From contig DATJXA010000078.1 in NCBI GenBank assembly GCA_035500675.1, positions 1 to 26,046 on the forward strand: a stretch of 26,046 nt of DNA, given 5' to 3'. A model generated the notes under the pieces. It worked only from the letters and a program-made list of their open reading frames with translations. It was not told where the DNA came from and did no database searches. Source of the stretch: JAGVPT01 sp035500675 (lineage in GTDB: Bacteria > Bacteroidota > Ignavibacteria > UBA10030 > UBA8401). The position numbers and the translations under genes were made by a program. This document shows positions 16,192-23,942 of this stretch, one piece after another. How positions within the stretch are numbered: the first letter of the stretch is position 1; every line of letters starts with the position of its first letter.

Positions 16192-18375
16192 TCATTTTTC
16201 CATAATTACCGCGGCAGATCGTTCCGGTAACCGCAGCGTGCCGTTTGTTGGCTTGGCGTCAGGATGATCCGGCGATGCCCAAACAAGCGGCCCTGCATCC
16301 GGCAATTCAACTTTTGCGGTTATTTCTTTGCCGGTCTGAGTGCTAAAAAGGATAACTGCCCGTTTGCCGGACTTGGTCACAAAAACGGAATAACGACATG
16401 GACCATTGGCAGTAATCGAAGCGCCTTCCGTGTCAAGGAACTTTCCATCCCATAAATATTCCTTGTACTTTCGACGCAGCGCATCTACTTTTTTCCCATA
16501 CTCCAGCGTCAAAGGAAAATCGCTCAATCGGCCCTTAAAATTATAGGGCTCGTACTCTATTATATAGCGATCCATCAGGCAAAAGTTGATCATCTCGCGG
16601 TCATCGAAGCCATCCACGGCAACCATCAGCGGAGCTTGTGTATCGATGTATCTTTCTACCGGGATCGAAGATGCGCTGATGCGAAAGTACGAAAACGGGT
16701 AATACTGAGTCAACCAGTCCTGCGGGCCTTCTCCGGCGAATAGAAAATCTTTATCGACTGAATCGGCCGCTGCGTGAAATTCTTCTGCAAGAGGAATAGC
16801 GCCGGCATAAATGTATGCAGGAGAACCGTGGCCGTGGTGTTCATTAAAACAATATGCATGGTTCGTTGGCTGGACGCAGACCTCATCATACAGAAAGCCG
16901 CTTGCTCCCAGCGCAAGCGTCTTTCGAAATTCTTGTGTGGCAATACTCCGGTATTCGGGATCAGCGAGATCCATAATTGCAAAACGATGATTGTTGATCC
17001 CCGCTAATTGGACCGGCGTAAAGTAGCTGTCGCCGCCCCCTTCATAGGGAATGCCATACGGGTCTGTCACCGCATAGTGGTACAAGCTTTGTTTGTACCA
17101 ATCAGTTGTCATGTCTGCCCAGGGAAATTTCCCAAAGAGAATGATCTTTACCCCCATGGCCTGAATTTTTTCAATTGCGTCGTGAAGCTGTTGCCAGGAA
17201 CCCAAACCTGGATCAGTATCCAATGAAGGGTTGCCTCCATCCTGGCCGCCTTTATTCCATCCAACTAACTGAATCGCGCTCACTCCATTCTCCGCGCATT
17301 CTTCTCCGTAACGTACCAGTTCAGTGTACTTGACTCTGTAATCCTGTTCCGGAGAATCGATCTGGAGCTGCATCCAAGAATTGACTCCCTTCGCCCAATC
17401 GGGAACCCGGGGCTGCTTGAACCATGTCTGTCGCCATTGCTTATACAAGTCAACTCCGGCATGCCAATCCCCGCTGTAACATCGTACCACAACCGTGACG
17501 AGTTTCACCAATGAATGCGAATGAGCAAAAATGAAATGACAGGTTCGGAATTCAAGATGAGGAAATATTTGCGATAGTTTGCCTTCTTGCCGCACTTCAT
17601 TCGTCATCGAAGAAACAACTCCCGGGTGCTGCTCAAACGTATATTGTAGAAGATATGGCTGAGTCGGGTCGTGCATTTCAACATACAAACCTTCACGAGG
17701 CGATTGAATCAAACAGAAAAGACTGCGGGCAGAATCAAAAGCTTTGGTTGGGAAAGAAACACTCCCATCATCCTTTGCACCGACGAAACGGGGGTAAATC
17801 TCAGACGGCACGAGGTGATCATACCGCGTTGTGTGAACAACCATTGACGTGCTAGGATTCGGCGGATTAAGATCCCCGAAATATGGATACTCAATAGTCT
17901 CCACCGTCAGTGATGAACCATTGTCAAGCGCCGCATCAAACATCAATGCACCATCATGCAGCGTCACCGTTGCCGTGAATGTAATTGGGAGCGTCTCGCC
18001 ATTATCACTTTTCAAATTTTTCCATTCAATGCGTATTTCGTGGTCGGAAAGTTTTTGCACCTCGGCTATCTTCTGGCTGTCACCATAAACGAAATTATAC
18101 GAGAACTCGGGGGTTGACGCAATCAAGCGGAACGATGCTCCTAGTTCGGGTCGCCGTTCGATAACCCAATTGGTAGTTTTGTTTTCCATCTTTATCAACG
18201 CACCTGTCCCGCTGTCAAATGCCACGAGAAGCTTCGCATCTTGAAGCACTACCTCTCCTGCGAATGCGATCCGACTGAACAATAATGCAAGGATAGGTAT
18301 GACGGTATGCTTCGACGATAAATGAATAAGAATAGGTTTTATATAACAAGACCGTCTATGCGTTCTTAATTCCAT
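16192..18375 (-). CDS. Secreted DUF6259-like putative glycoside hydrolase, paralog B
   Basis: This 727-residue protein is collinear with paralog A over its whole length and clearly similar, though less so than C is to A. The N-terminus has an unusually long basic leader of about 23 residues before the hydrophobic core PILALLFSRIAFA (cleavage about residue 39), so the true start may be internal, although no better ATG precedes the core. Domain order is as in A. Candidate catalytic residues are Asp497-Glu498 (LYDEV) and Glu549 (FAGEGPQDW). The loop just after LYDEV differs most (CVQPTNHAYCFNEHHG, versus CHHGPVKYNFAEGHG in A), which may change substrate fit. The gene follows the GH2 gene by 13 bp. 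Function is unknown; the family resemblance is from the GDWHAGVDLYKQW motif and the overall layout. Confidence 0.72.
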   Translation of the reverse strand: MELRTHRRSCYIKPILIHLSSKHTVIPILALLFSRIAFAGEVVLQDAKLLVAFDSGTGALIKMENKTTNWVIERRPELGASFRLIASTPEFSYNFVYGDSQKIAEVQKLSDHEIRIEWKNLKSDNGETLPITFTATVTLHDGALMFDAALDNGSSLTVETIEYPYFGDLNPPNPSTSMVVHTTRYDHLVPSEIYPRFVGAKDDGSVSFPTKAFDSARSLFCLIQSPREGLYVEMHDPTQPYLLQYTFEQHPGVVSSMTNEVRQEGKLSQIFPHLEFRTCHFIFAHSHSLVKLVTVVVRCYSGDWHAGVDLYKQWRQTWFKQPRVPDWAKGVNSWMQLQIDSPEQDYRVKYTELVRYGEECAENGVSAIQLVGWNKGGQDGGNPSLDTDPGLGSWQQLHDAIEKIQAMGVKIILFGKFPWADMTTDWYKQSLYHYAVTDPYGIPYEGGGDSYFTPVQLAGINNHRFAIMDLADPEYRSIATQEFRKTLALGASGFLYDEVCVQPTNHAYCFNEHHGHGSPAYIYAGAIPLAEEFHAAADSVDKDFLFAGEGPQDWLTQYYPFSYFRISASSIPVERYIDTQAPLMVAVDGFDDREMINFCLMDRYIIEYEPYNFKGRLSDFPLTLEYGKKVDALRRKYKEYLWDGKFLDTEGASITANGPCRYSVFVTKSGKRAVILFSTQTGKEITAKVELPDAGPLVWASPDHPDAKPTNGTLRLPERSAAVIMEK

Positions 18376-18388
18376 CCTTACGCGCTCG

Positions 18389-20833
18389 TCAAATTTTTGT
18401 TGTACGGTCTTCCGGCGTAACGGTGATCGTCACAGACTTCGTACCATAAGTCGAATGGGCCGCGTCGATTTTAATTGATCCCGCACCGCCAGATATCGTT
18501 TTAACCCACACCGCGCCCACTCCGCCGCTATCTTCCAACGAAAATGAATTATCACCGACGATTTGTCCAGGGCCAGTGAGCGCAAGCGCGACCGTTCCAG
18601 CGCCAAAAAAGCGCGGCGTTCCAAACTTGTCCGTAACCTTGAATTCGAGCCTCGTCGCGTCGGATCCGTCTCCGATCAATTCCCTATCGTCTGCCGTAAG
18701 AACAAACATATCTTGAGATGAGTCGGATGAAAAGGACTTTGATACTACCACTTCACTCCCGACATAACCGTCGATCCGCAGGTCGGGAGAGTTCTTTGCA
18801 TCGATATCAAAATCCACAAAAAATGGCGGGTATTTCGTGCGCGAGAAATTCGTTGAATCCGGACGGAGGGTTTTATAGAGCTTCCCACCAATGAACAGAT
18901 CAAGACGGTCACAGTTGGAAAAAATTGCCGCATTCTTGCCTGGCCCGAATGGCGTTTTAGCGCCGAAGTCCCAATAAAAATCGGGAACGATGACGGGACG
19001 AACTTTTGGATCTACTTGTGACTGATAAAATGATGCTCCCAGTTTTGGAATCCTGAATACATCAGCAACGCCAGGGCATTTCACGTTATTGTAAGAATTG
19101 ATCAAGCTCGCATAATCGAAAGCGCACCAGGCTATGACGCCGCAATTCCGCGGATTTGCGGCAGCCTTGTCGTGCGCCTGTGCATGAAACAACGCCTGAC
19201 TTTGCTGCAATTCAAGGTCGCCGGCTCTGCGATACTTCGCATTAAATCTCTCTTCGGGATGACCGTAATTGTATTGTCCCACAGCTTCGGCAAGCATATA
19301 CGGGTAGCCCGGCACCGGATCGAGGATGCCGACCTGGCCGGGAGCGTCTGCATGATAGTCATCGAAGGCAAAGACATCTTCATGCCATAGTTGTTCCCAG
19401 GTTTTTCTCGTCCCTTCCGTCATTGAGCCGGACGACGGGCGCGAATCATCAAGCGATCTCGCTATCTGCCTCGTCTCCTTGTAGAGCTCGACGTCGTTAG
19501 GAGATTCATTAGCTCTCGTCCCCCAAATGATTATGGAAGGATGGTTGCGATCTCGGATAATCATTTCTCGCACGTCGCGAGCCAGTAACTTTTTCCATGC
19601 TTCATCCCCAATATATCCCCATCCGGGAACCTCCTCCCACACCAACAAACCGAGTTCATCGCATGCATCGAGAAACGCTTCGGATTGAGGATAATGAGAG
19701 CATCGTACAATGTTGCAGTTAAATTCCCGCTTGAGAATTTCCGCATCATGGCGCATCACCCGCGGCGGCATTGCGAAGCCAACGTACGGAAAGAGCTCAT
19801 GCCTGTTTAATCCGAAGAGTTGAAGCCGGCGGCCGTTCAGAAAAAATCCATCCAATTCAAACCGCGCATCGCGGAGCCCAATACGCGTTCGGTATTCATG
19901 AACAGGAATGCCTTCAACGAGAAGCGACGCCACGACATCATACAATGTCGGCGAATCTACATCCCATAATTTGACGTTTCCCAGATGCGATAGCTCTACA
20001 TTCGCCTCCGTTTGGCCTTTCCCTTTACGACTAACGACAGTTGTTGATGAGGCGATAATTTTTTCCCCCTCCCGCAACTCGACGTGGAGCTCCACTCGTT
20101 TGTCGCGATCGACCGCTGAATCTATCGAACAGCGTACTTCGACCCGACGGCCCGCATCCATTACCCCAACTGGTTTCGCAAAGACGTCTTCTATAAAGAT
20201 TTGCGGTACAGCTTGCAGCGTCACTGAGCGGAAGATACCTCCCGGCTCAAGGTAGTCAACCCGTTTAGGACCTTCCGGCGACCCTTCCGGCGGAACGTCG
20301 CTCCAGCGGGAATCGACCTCTACTGCGAGTACATTGTTTTCTTTTTTAACCCATTCAGTGATCTCGTAGCGAGAAGGTAAATATCCTCCCAGATGTTGAG
20401 AAAGTGGATGGCCATTGATCACCGGGGTAGTCCCTACCATGACTCCGTCGAAGATAAGGAAGAGACGCATTCCTTCACATTCTCGCGGCAAATCAAAATG
20501 CCTGCGATATATCCACATATTTTCCCATTCTGCCGGATTCCAGTTTTGCCATGAGAGTTTGCAGACGGAATGCGGCAATGTGACATTCGAAAAGTTTCTA
20601 TCATCAAAGGCAGGTTGAATTGCATCTTCGCGGAATTTTTGTCCGAAGAGCCAGTTTTGATCTAACGAAAAATGGAAAAGGGCCGGCCCCGTCTCCGGAA
20701 TTGCAGTCGTCTTCGATGTCAACGATAAGTTGCCCAAAAAGGAGCCCGACGCGAGGGTCACTGTCCCCGCCGCACACGTGCGAATAAATTCTCTCCGGGA
20801 GAAATTGCCCGGATATGTCAAGCGGCTGTTCAT
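18389..20833 (-). CDS. Tat-exported GH2 glycoside hydrolase (beta-galactosidase/beta-glucuronidase-like)
   Basis: The 814-residue protein begins with a twin-arginine signal (SRREFIRTCA at 12-21 and a hydrophobic stretch), so it is exported folded. GH2 domains follow in order: sugar-binding jelly roll (about 55-210, with NMWIYRRHFDLP and LEPGGIFRSVTLQ), immunoglobulin-like domain (about 215-325), TIM barrel (about 326-605) and C-terminal Ig-like domains ending near 805. The acid/base is probably Glu443 in WGTRANES, which has one more residue between Trp and Asn-Glu than the common WSLGNE form; the nucleophile is probably Glu516 in YMLAEAVGQ. The family cleaves beta-galactosides, beta-glucuronides or beta-mannosides with retention; the exact one cannot be read. 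A GGAGAG ribosome site and a four-base overlap (ATGA) with the symporter gene support co-expression. Confidence 0.9.
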   Translation of the reverse strand: MNSRLTYPGNFSRREFIRTCAAGTVTLASGSFLGNLSLTSKTTAIPETGPALFHFSLDQNWLFGQKFREDAIQPAFDDRNFSNVTLPHSVCKLSWQNWNPAEWENMWIYRRHFDLPRECEGMRLFLIFDGVMVGTTPVINGHPLSQHLGGYLPSRYEITEWVKKENNVLAVEVDSRWSDVPPEGSPEGPKRVDYLEPGGIFRSVTLQAVPQIFIEDVFAKPVGVMDAGRRVEVRCSIDSAVDRDKRVELHVELREGEKIIASSTTVVSRKGKGQTEANVELSHLGNVKLWDVDSPTLYDVVASLLVEGIPVHEYRTRIGLRDARFELDGFFLNGRRLQLFGLNRHELFPYVGFAMPPRVMRHDAEILKREFNCNIVRCSHYPQSEAFLDACDELGLLVWEEVPGWGYIGDEAWKKLLARDVREMIIRDRNHPSIIIWGTRANESPNDVELYKETRQIARSLDDSRPSSGSMTEGTRKTWEQLWHEDVFAFDDYHADAPGQVGILDPVPGYPYMLAEAVGQYNYGHPEERFNAKYRRAGDLELQQSQALFHAQAHDKAAANPRNCGVIAWCAFDYASLINSYNNVKCPGVADVFRIPKLGASFYQSQVDPKVRPVIVPDFYWDFGAKTPFGPGKNAAIFSNCDRLDLFIGGKLYKTLRPDSTNFSRTKYPPFFVDFDIDAKNSPDLRIDGYVGSEVVVSKSFSSDSSQDMFVLTADDRELIGDGSDATRLEFKVTDKFGTPRFFGAGTVALALTGPGQIVGDNSFSLEDSGGVGAVWVKTISGGAGSIKIDAAHSTYGTKSVTITVTPEDRTTKI

Positions 20834-22365
20834 AGCTCTCCGGGCCCTTTGAGTGCAGTCCCGTCGTTCGGCATTGTGCCGAACGGAATCGCTGGCAATT
20901 CTTCTGTAGTGACGGCGGAGCTTCCTTCGATAACAATGCGTTGGGATGTCATGAGATCGGCAATTTCTTCAAAGCTTCGTGAGTTCGGCGGCGTTAGCAT
21001 GCTTACGATGACATGGGCAACAAGACCTGCGATCGTGGCAGGAATGATTGGTGCGTTCCAAAATTGCTCGAACGAAGGGACAAATATCACAATGAGAGAA
21101 ACCACGGGGGTCACTACTAAAGCCGCTAGGGCGCCTTGCCAGCTGGCGCGCTTCCAAAAACGTCCTAGTAAAATGATTACCGCGAGGCCTCCCATTGTTA
21201 ACGGAAGGAATTTCACAACAAACCCGACAATGCTCCCGGTATAGAGCGCCAGCGTTGTAGAAAGAAGAAATGCGAATACCAACGCCCACCGGGCTGTGAC
21301 GACCGACCGCTTGGGATACCTTCCTGTCACCAACGGAAAAATATGTCTGACATAAAATGTCCCGGCGGCGGCGGCGTTTCCGTTCGCAGCGGAGGACATT
21401 CCGGAAACCACGGACATAACGACGAAGGCTGCGAGCCACGGTGGAAGCACATTCATCACCAGCCACGGAAGTGTTTGATCTGGGACCGTGAGATGAGGGT
21501 TAATCCGAAACGTGTACATGCCGATGATTCCGATGGCGGCAGAAAAAATCATAACGATGACACCGGAAATCACCATGCTCCATTTCGCTCCCGCTTCAGT
21601 CCGAGCGCTATACATCGTCAGCCTTCGCCCGGGGTCGGCGATAGGGTTCAGCGTCAGCACCAAGATCAAGCTCACAACTCCCCACGGGCCGAGAGACGCG
21701 GTCCCTAAAAATGAAAAATAATCCGCGGGCACTGTTTGGCGGAGGCCGGCAAAGCCGCCAGTTTCGCTCAGCGCAGAATGGATAAGAAAACCAAAGCCCA
21801 GGAACAGGATCGTCGTTTGGAGAACGTCTGTATACACCACGGCTTTCAAACCGCCGGGAATCGATATGACCGCTTTTGCAAATCCGGTCACTACTACGCA
21901 AAGCCTTGGATCCATCCCGGTGACGGCGCCCAAAACGGCAGCCCCGCCCATGATCTGGACCGTCAACCAGCACAACTGTGATAAAAACAACGTGACGTTT
22001 GAAAACTCGACCACCGCGCGATTCGCGTCATAATAACACGCTACTTCTTCGCTCAATGTCATGAATTTATAGCGACGCATTTTTGCGAAGATCAACCCCG
22101 TCAACAAAGTGCCTAAACCCAATCCGACCGGATAAGCGCTGCCTGCCCAACCATGCTGATACGCTAAACCGGATCCTCCGATAATGACGCCGGTCCCAAT
22201 GCAGGTACCGACAATGGTGCCAGTAAGGACTAAAAAAGGCAGCCTCCTTCCGGCAACGAGGTAGTCGGTCGGTTTCTTGACGCGCGACATCATAAAAAAC
22301 GAAACGATTGTCGTCACTGCGACATAGAGTATTAACCCTATAACTATCGCCGTTTGTGTCGTCAT
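20830..22365 (-). CDS. Sodium:solute symporter (SSS family)
   Basis: This is a roughly 511-residue inner-membrane protein with about 13 hydrophobic helices. SSS features include YLVAGRRLPFLVLTGTIVGT after the first helix, GTGVIIGGSGLAYQHGW, FMTLSEEVACYYDANRAV, AVVYTDVLQTTILFLGFGFL and NPIADPGRRLTMYSARTEAG. The ATG at 22365 is chosen because it places MTTQTAIVIG directly before helix 1, as in the family; in-frame starts at 22404 (ATG) and 22410 (GTG) would add 13-15 residues. SSS proteins co-transport sugars, sugar acids or other solutes with Na+. Between GH79-like and GH2 genes, an oligosaccharide, monosaccharide or uronate product is likely, without residue-level proof. Confidence 0.88.
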   Translation of the reverse strand: MTTQTAIVIGLILYVAVTTIVSFFMMSRVKKPTDYLVAGRRLPFLVLTGTIVGTCIGTGVIIGGSGLAYQHGWAGSAYPVGLGLGTLLTGLIFAKMRRYKFMTLSEEVACYYDANRAVVEFSNVTLFLSQLCWLTVQIMGGAAVLGAVTGMDPRLCVVVTGFAKAVISIPGGLKAVVYTDVLQTTILFLGFGFLIHSALSETGGFAGLRQTVPADYFSFLGTASLGPWGVVSLILVLTLNPIADPGRRLTMYSARTEAGAKWSMVISGVIVMIFSAAIGIIGMYTFRINPHLTVPDQTLPWLVMNVLPPWLAAFVVMSVVSGMSSAANGNAAAAGTFYVRHIFPLVTGRYPKRSVVTARWALVFAFLLSTTLALYTGSIVGFVVKFLPLTMGGLAVIILLGRFWKRASWQGALAALVVTPVVSLIVIFVPSFEQFWNAPIIPATIAGLVAHVIVSMLTPPNSRSFEEIADLMTSQRIVIEGSSAVTTEELPAIPFGTMPNDGTALKGPGEL

Positions 22366-22442
22366 TTTACCATAGTATGAATTTCGAAAATAAACATCGG
22401 TCATGACCACGAATGAGATGCAGGGTAACTGTTGTTTTCAAC

Positions 22443-23918
22443 TCACCGCAATAAAATTTTAATTATTGAAGCGGATGCTGGAGCGACCGAGCATTTAATA
22501 GTGCCGGCTTTAATTGAATCAAAAGAAGTCCAATTGCCTTGCCATGCTTTGTCATTTTCGATGGATTCTCCGCCGAGAGTCATTCCCGATTTTGCATAGA
22601 CATCTCCGTTTGGAACGGTCATGGTCATGACAAAAGCATTGGTAACGCCGGTTGGTCCCGTAATAATTACGGTAGCGGTACGGCCCGAATCGCCATGAGA
22701 TCTATTTATCACGGTGACAAAAAGAGCCGCCGAATCGCGCACTGCGTACGCCGTTAAATCTATACTGTCGGGGTTAGAAATGGATATAGGAATGACAGTC
22801 CCACGACCGCCGACAGAAAACGCAGTCATGCCGTATCCCATAGGGTTGATCTGAAGACGATCGTTTGCATCCGGATGGATCGTTCCGTTGAAACGCCATT
22901 GCGTCGTATGGAAATTGATTCCCGCTGCGCTGCGTTGAGACCACCAATGCAAGTAATCGAGCGCAAACAATGCGGTCGCGAAAGTGTTGCTTGCTCCGTC
23001 AATTCCTTCGCTGAAGCTGTTCGATTCTGTCAACCGAAACGGATATCCGGCGGCCAGTGCAGGAGCGCAACTTGCGTAGTATACCGCGGGGTACTCGACC
23101 GTATCCCATTCCGCAGAAAGCATCATTCCGATCACTTGGTTAACCGTTTTACCGTTAGTACTCTGACCCACATAGTTATGCTGCGTGAAGAAAGAAATGA
23201 TCCCGGAATTCTTTTCGGAATCTATAAAATTTTCGGTCCAAGATTTATCGTTCAGGCCTGTGTTTTTTGAACCCGTGACGGGAAAATTTGACCCCGAATT
23301 CGGGCCGGAGAATTTTACCTCCGGAACGGAATCGAGTATCGCTTTTGCGAATCTCCTCCATTTCGCTAAGTAAGATGGAAACGCCGTCCCGGGAACTCCC
23401 GGTGTTGCTTCAAATATTTCGGGGTCGCGCATATGGAACGAATGCCAATCCGGCTCGTTGCCGATCGCGAAGCTATTAAGATAGGGCCGATATTTGCTCC
23501 AAATATATTTCGCCGTCGACGCATTTTCCTGAGGATTGCCGTTGAGTAATCGGAAGGAATAAATGACGTTCACGTCCGTCTCTTTGGCAAACCGGAAGAG
23601 CGCGTCGATGTCGTCGCGCGTCGGATTGATCTCTTCTCTGTCTACCGAAGCCCCGCCAATACGAAGGCTTTTAATTCCGAGGTTCTTGAATAAAGTGATC
23701 AGCTGTGTGTCGGAGGAATCGAACAAATATCCTTTTACGCCGCCATGGTTCATCAGGATGCTTGCAGTTTCAAAACTCTCCCCGACAAAATCCGCAGGGA
23801 TCTTTTTTCCCTGCGCTGTTGATCCGACCCTGATGACAACTGGTGATTGGGCAAATGTGGACGCAGCAATCATCCACAAGACACCGATCGCGGTTAATCG
23901 ATTACAATTCATCTTCAT
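22443..23918 (-). CDS. Secreted GH79-like glycoside hydrolase (beta-glucuronidase/heparanase-related)
   Basis: The 491-residue protein has a signal peptide (cleavage after TFA, about 23), a TIM barrel and a C-terminal beta domain from about 375. Two glutamates typical of clan GH-A family 79 enzymes are visible: Glu155 in AIGNEPDW (acid/base) and Glu298 in FRLTESNS (nucleophile). Other supporting stretches are LGIKSLRIGGASVD near 80-93, FFTQHNYVG near 243-251 and GINFHTTQWRF near 333-343. Retaining GH79 enzymes remove glucuronic acid or 4-O-methyl-glucuronic acid, for example from arabinogalactan proteins, or cleave heparan-type chains. Its gene lies 24 bp after paralog C and upstream of the symporter. 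This implies a uronic acid in the target glycan. GH30 or another clan-A family is a weaker alternative. Confidence 0.8.
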   Translation of the reverse strand: MKMNCNRLTAIGVLWMIAASTFAQSPVVIRVGSTAQGKKIPADFVGESFETASILMNHGGVKGYLFDSSDTQLITLFKNLGIKSLRIGGASVDREEINPTRDDIDALFRFAKETDVNVIYSFRLLNGNPQENASTAKYIWSKYRPYLNSFAIGNEPDWHSFHMRDPEIFEATPGVPGTAFPSYLAKWRRFAKAILDSVPEVKFSGPNSGSNFPVTGSKNTGLNDKSWTENFIDSEKNSGIISFFTQHNYVGQSTNGKTVNQVIGMMLSAEWDTVEYPAVYYASCAPALAAGYPFRLTESNSFSEGIDGASNTFATALFALDYLHWWSQRSAAGINFHTTQWRFNGTIHPDANDRLQINPMGYGMTAFSVGGRGTVIPISISNPDSIDLTAYAVRDSAALFVTVINRSHGDSGRTATVIITGPTGVTNAFVMTMTVPNGDVYAKSGMTLGGESIENDKAWQGNWTSFDSIKAGTIKCSVAPASASIIKILLR

Positions 23919-23942
23919 TCATCAATGTATCGTTCATCACTT

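Noticed and set aside
13972..18375. Adjacent paralogs A and B as a single broken or duplicated-by-assembly gene
   Set aside because: Each is full length with its own signal peptide and stop, and they differ throughout, so they are true paralogs.
22366..22410. N-terminal extension of the symporter from the GTG at 22410
   Set aside because: The extra 15 residues precede the normal family start and show no ribosome site; the ATG at 22365 fits the first helix better, though not decisively.
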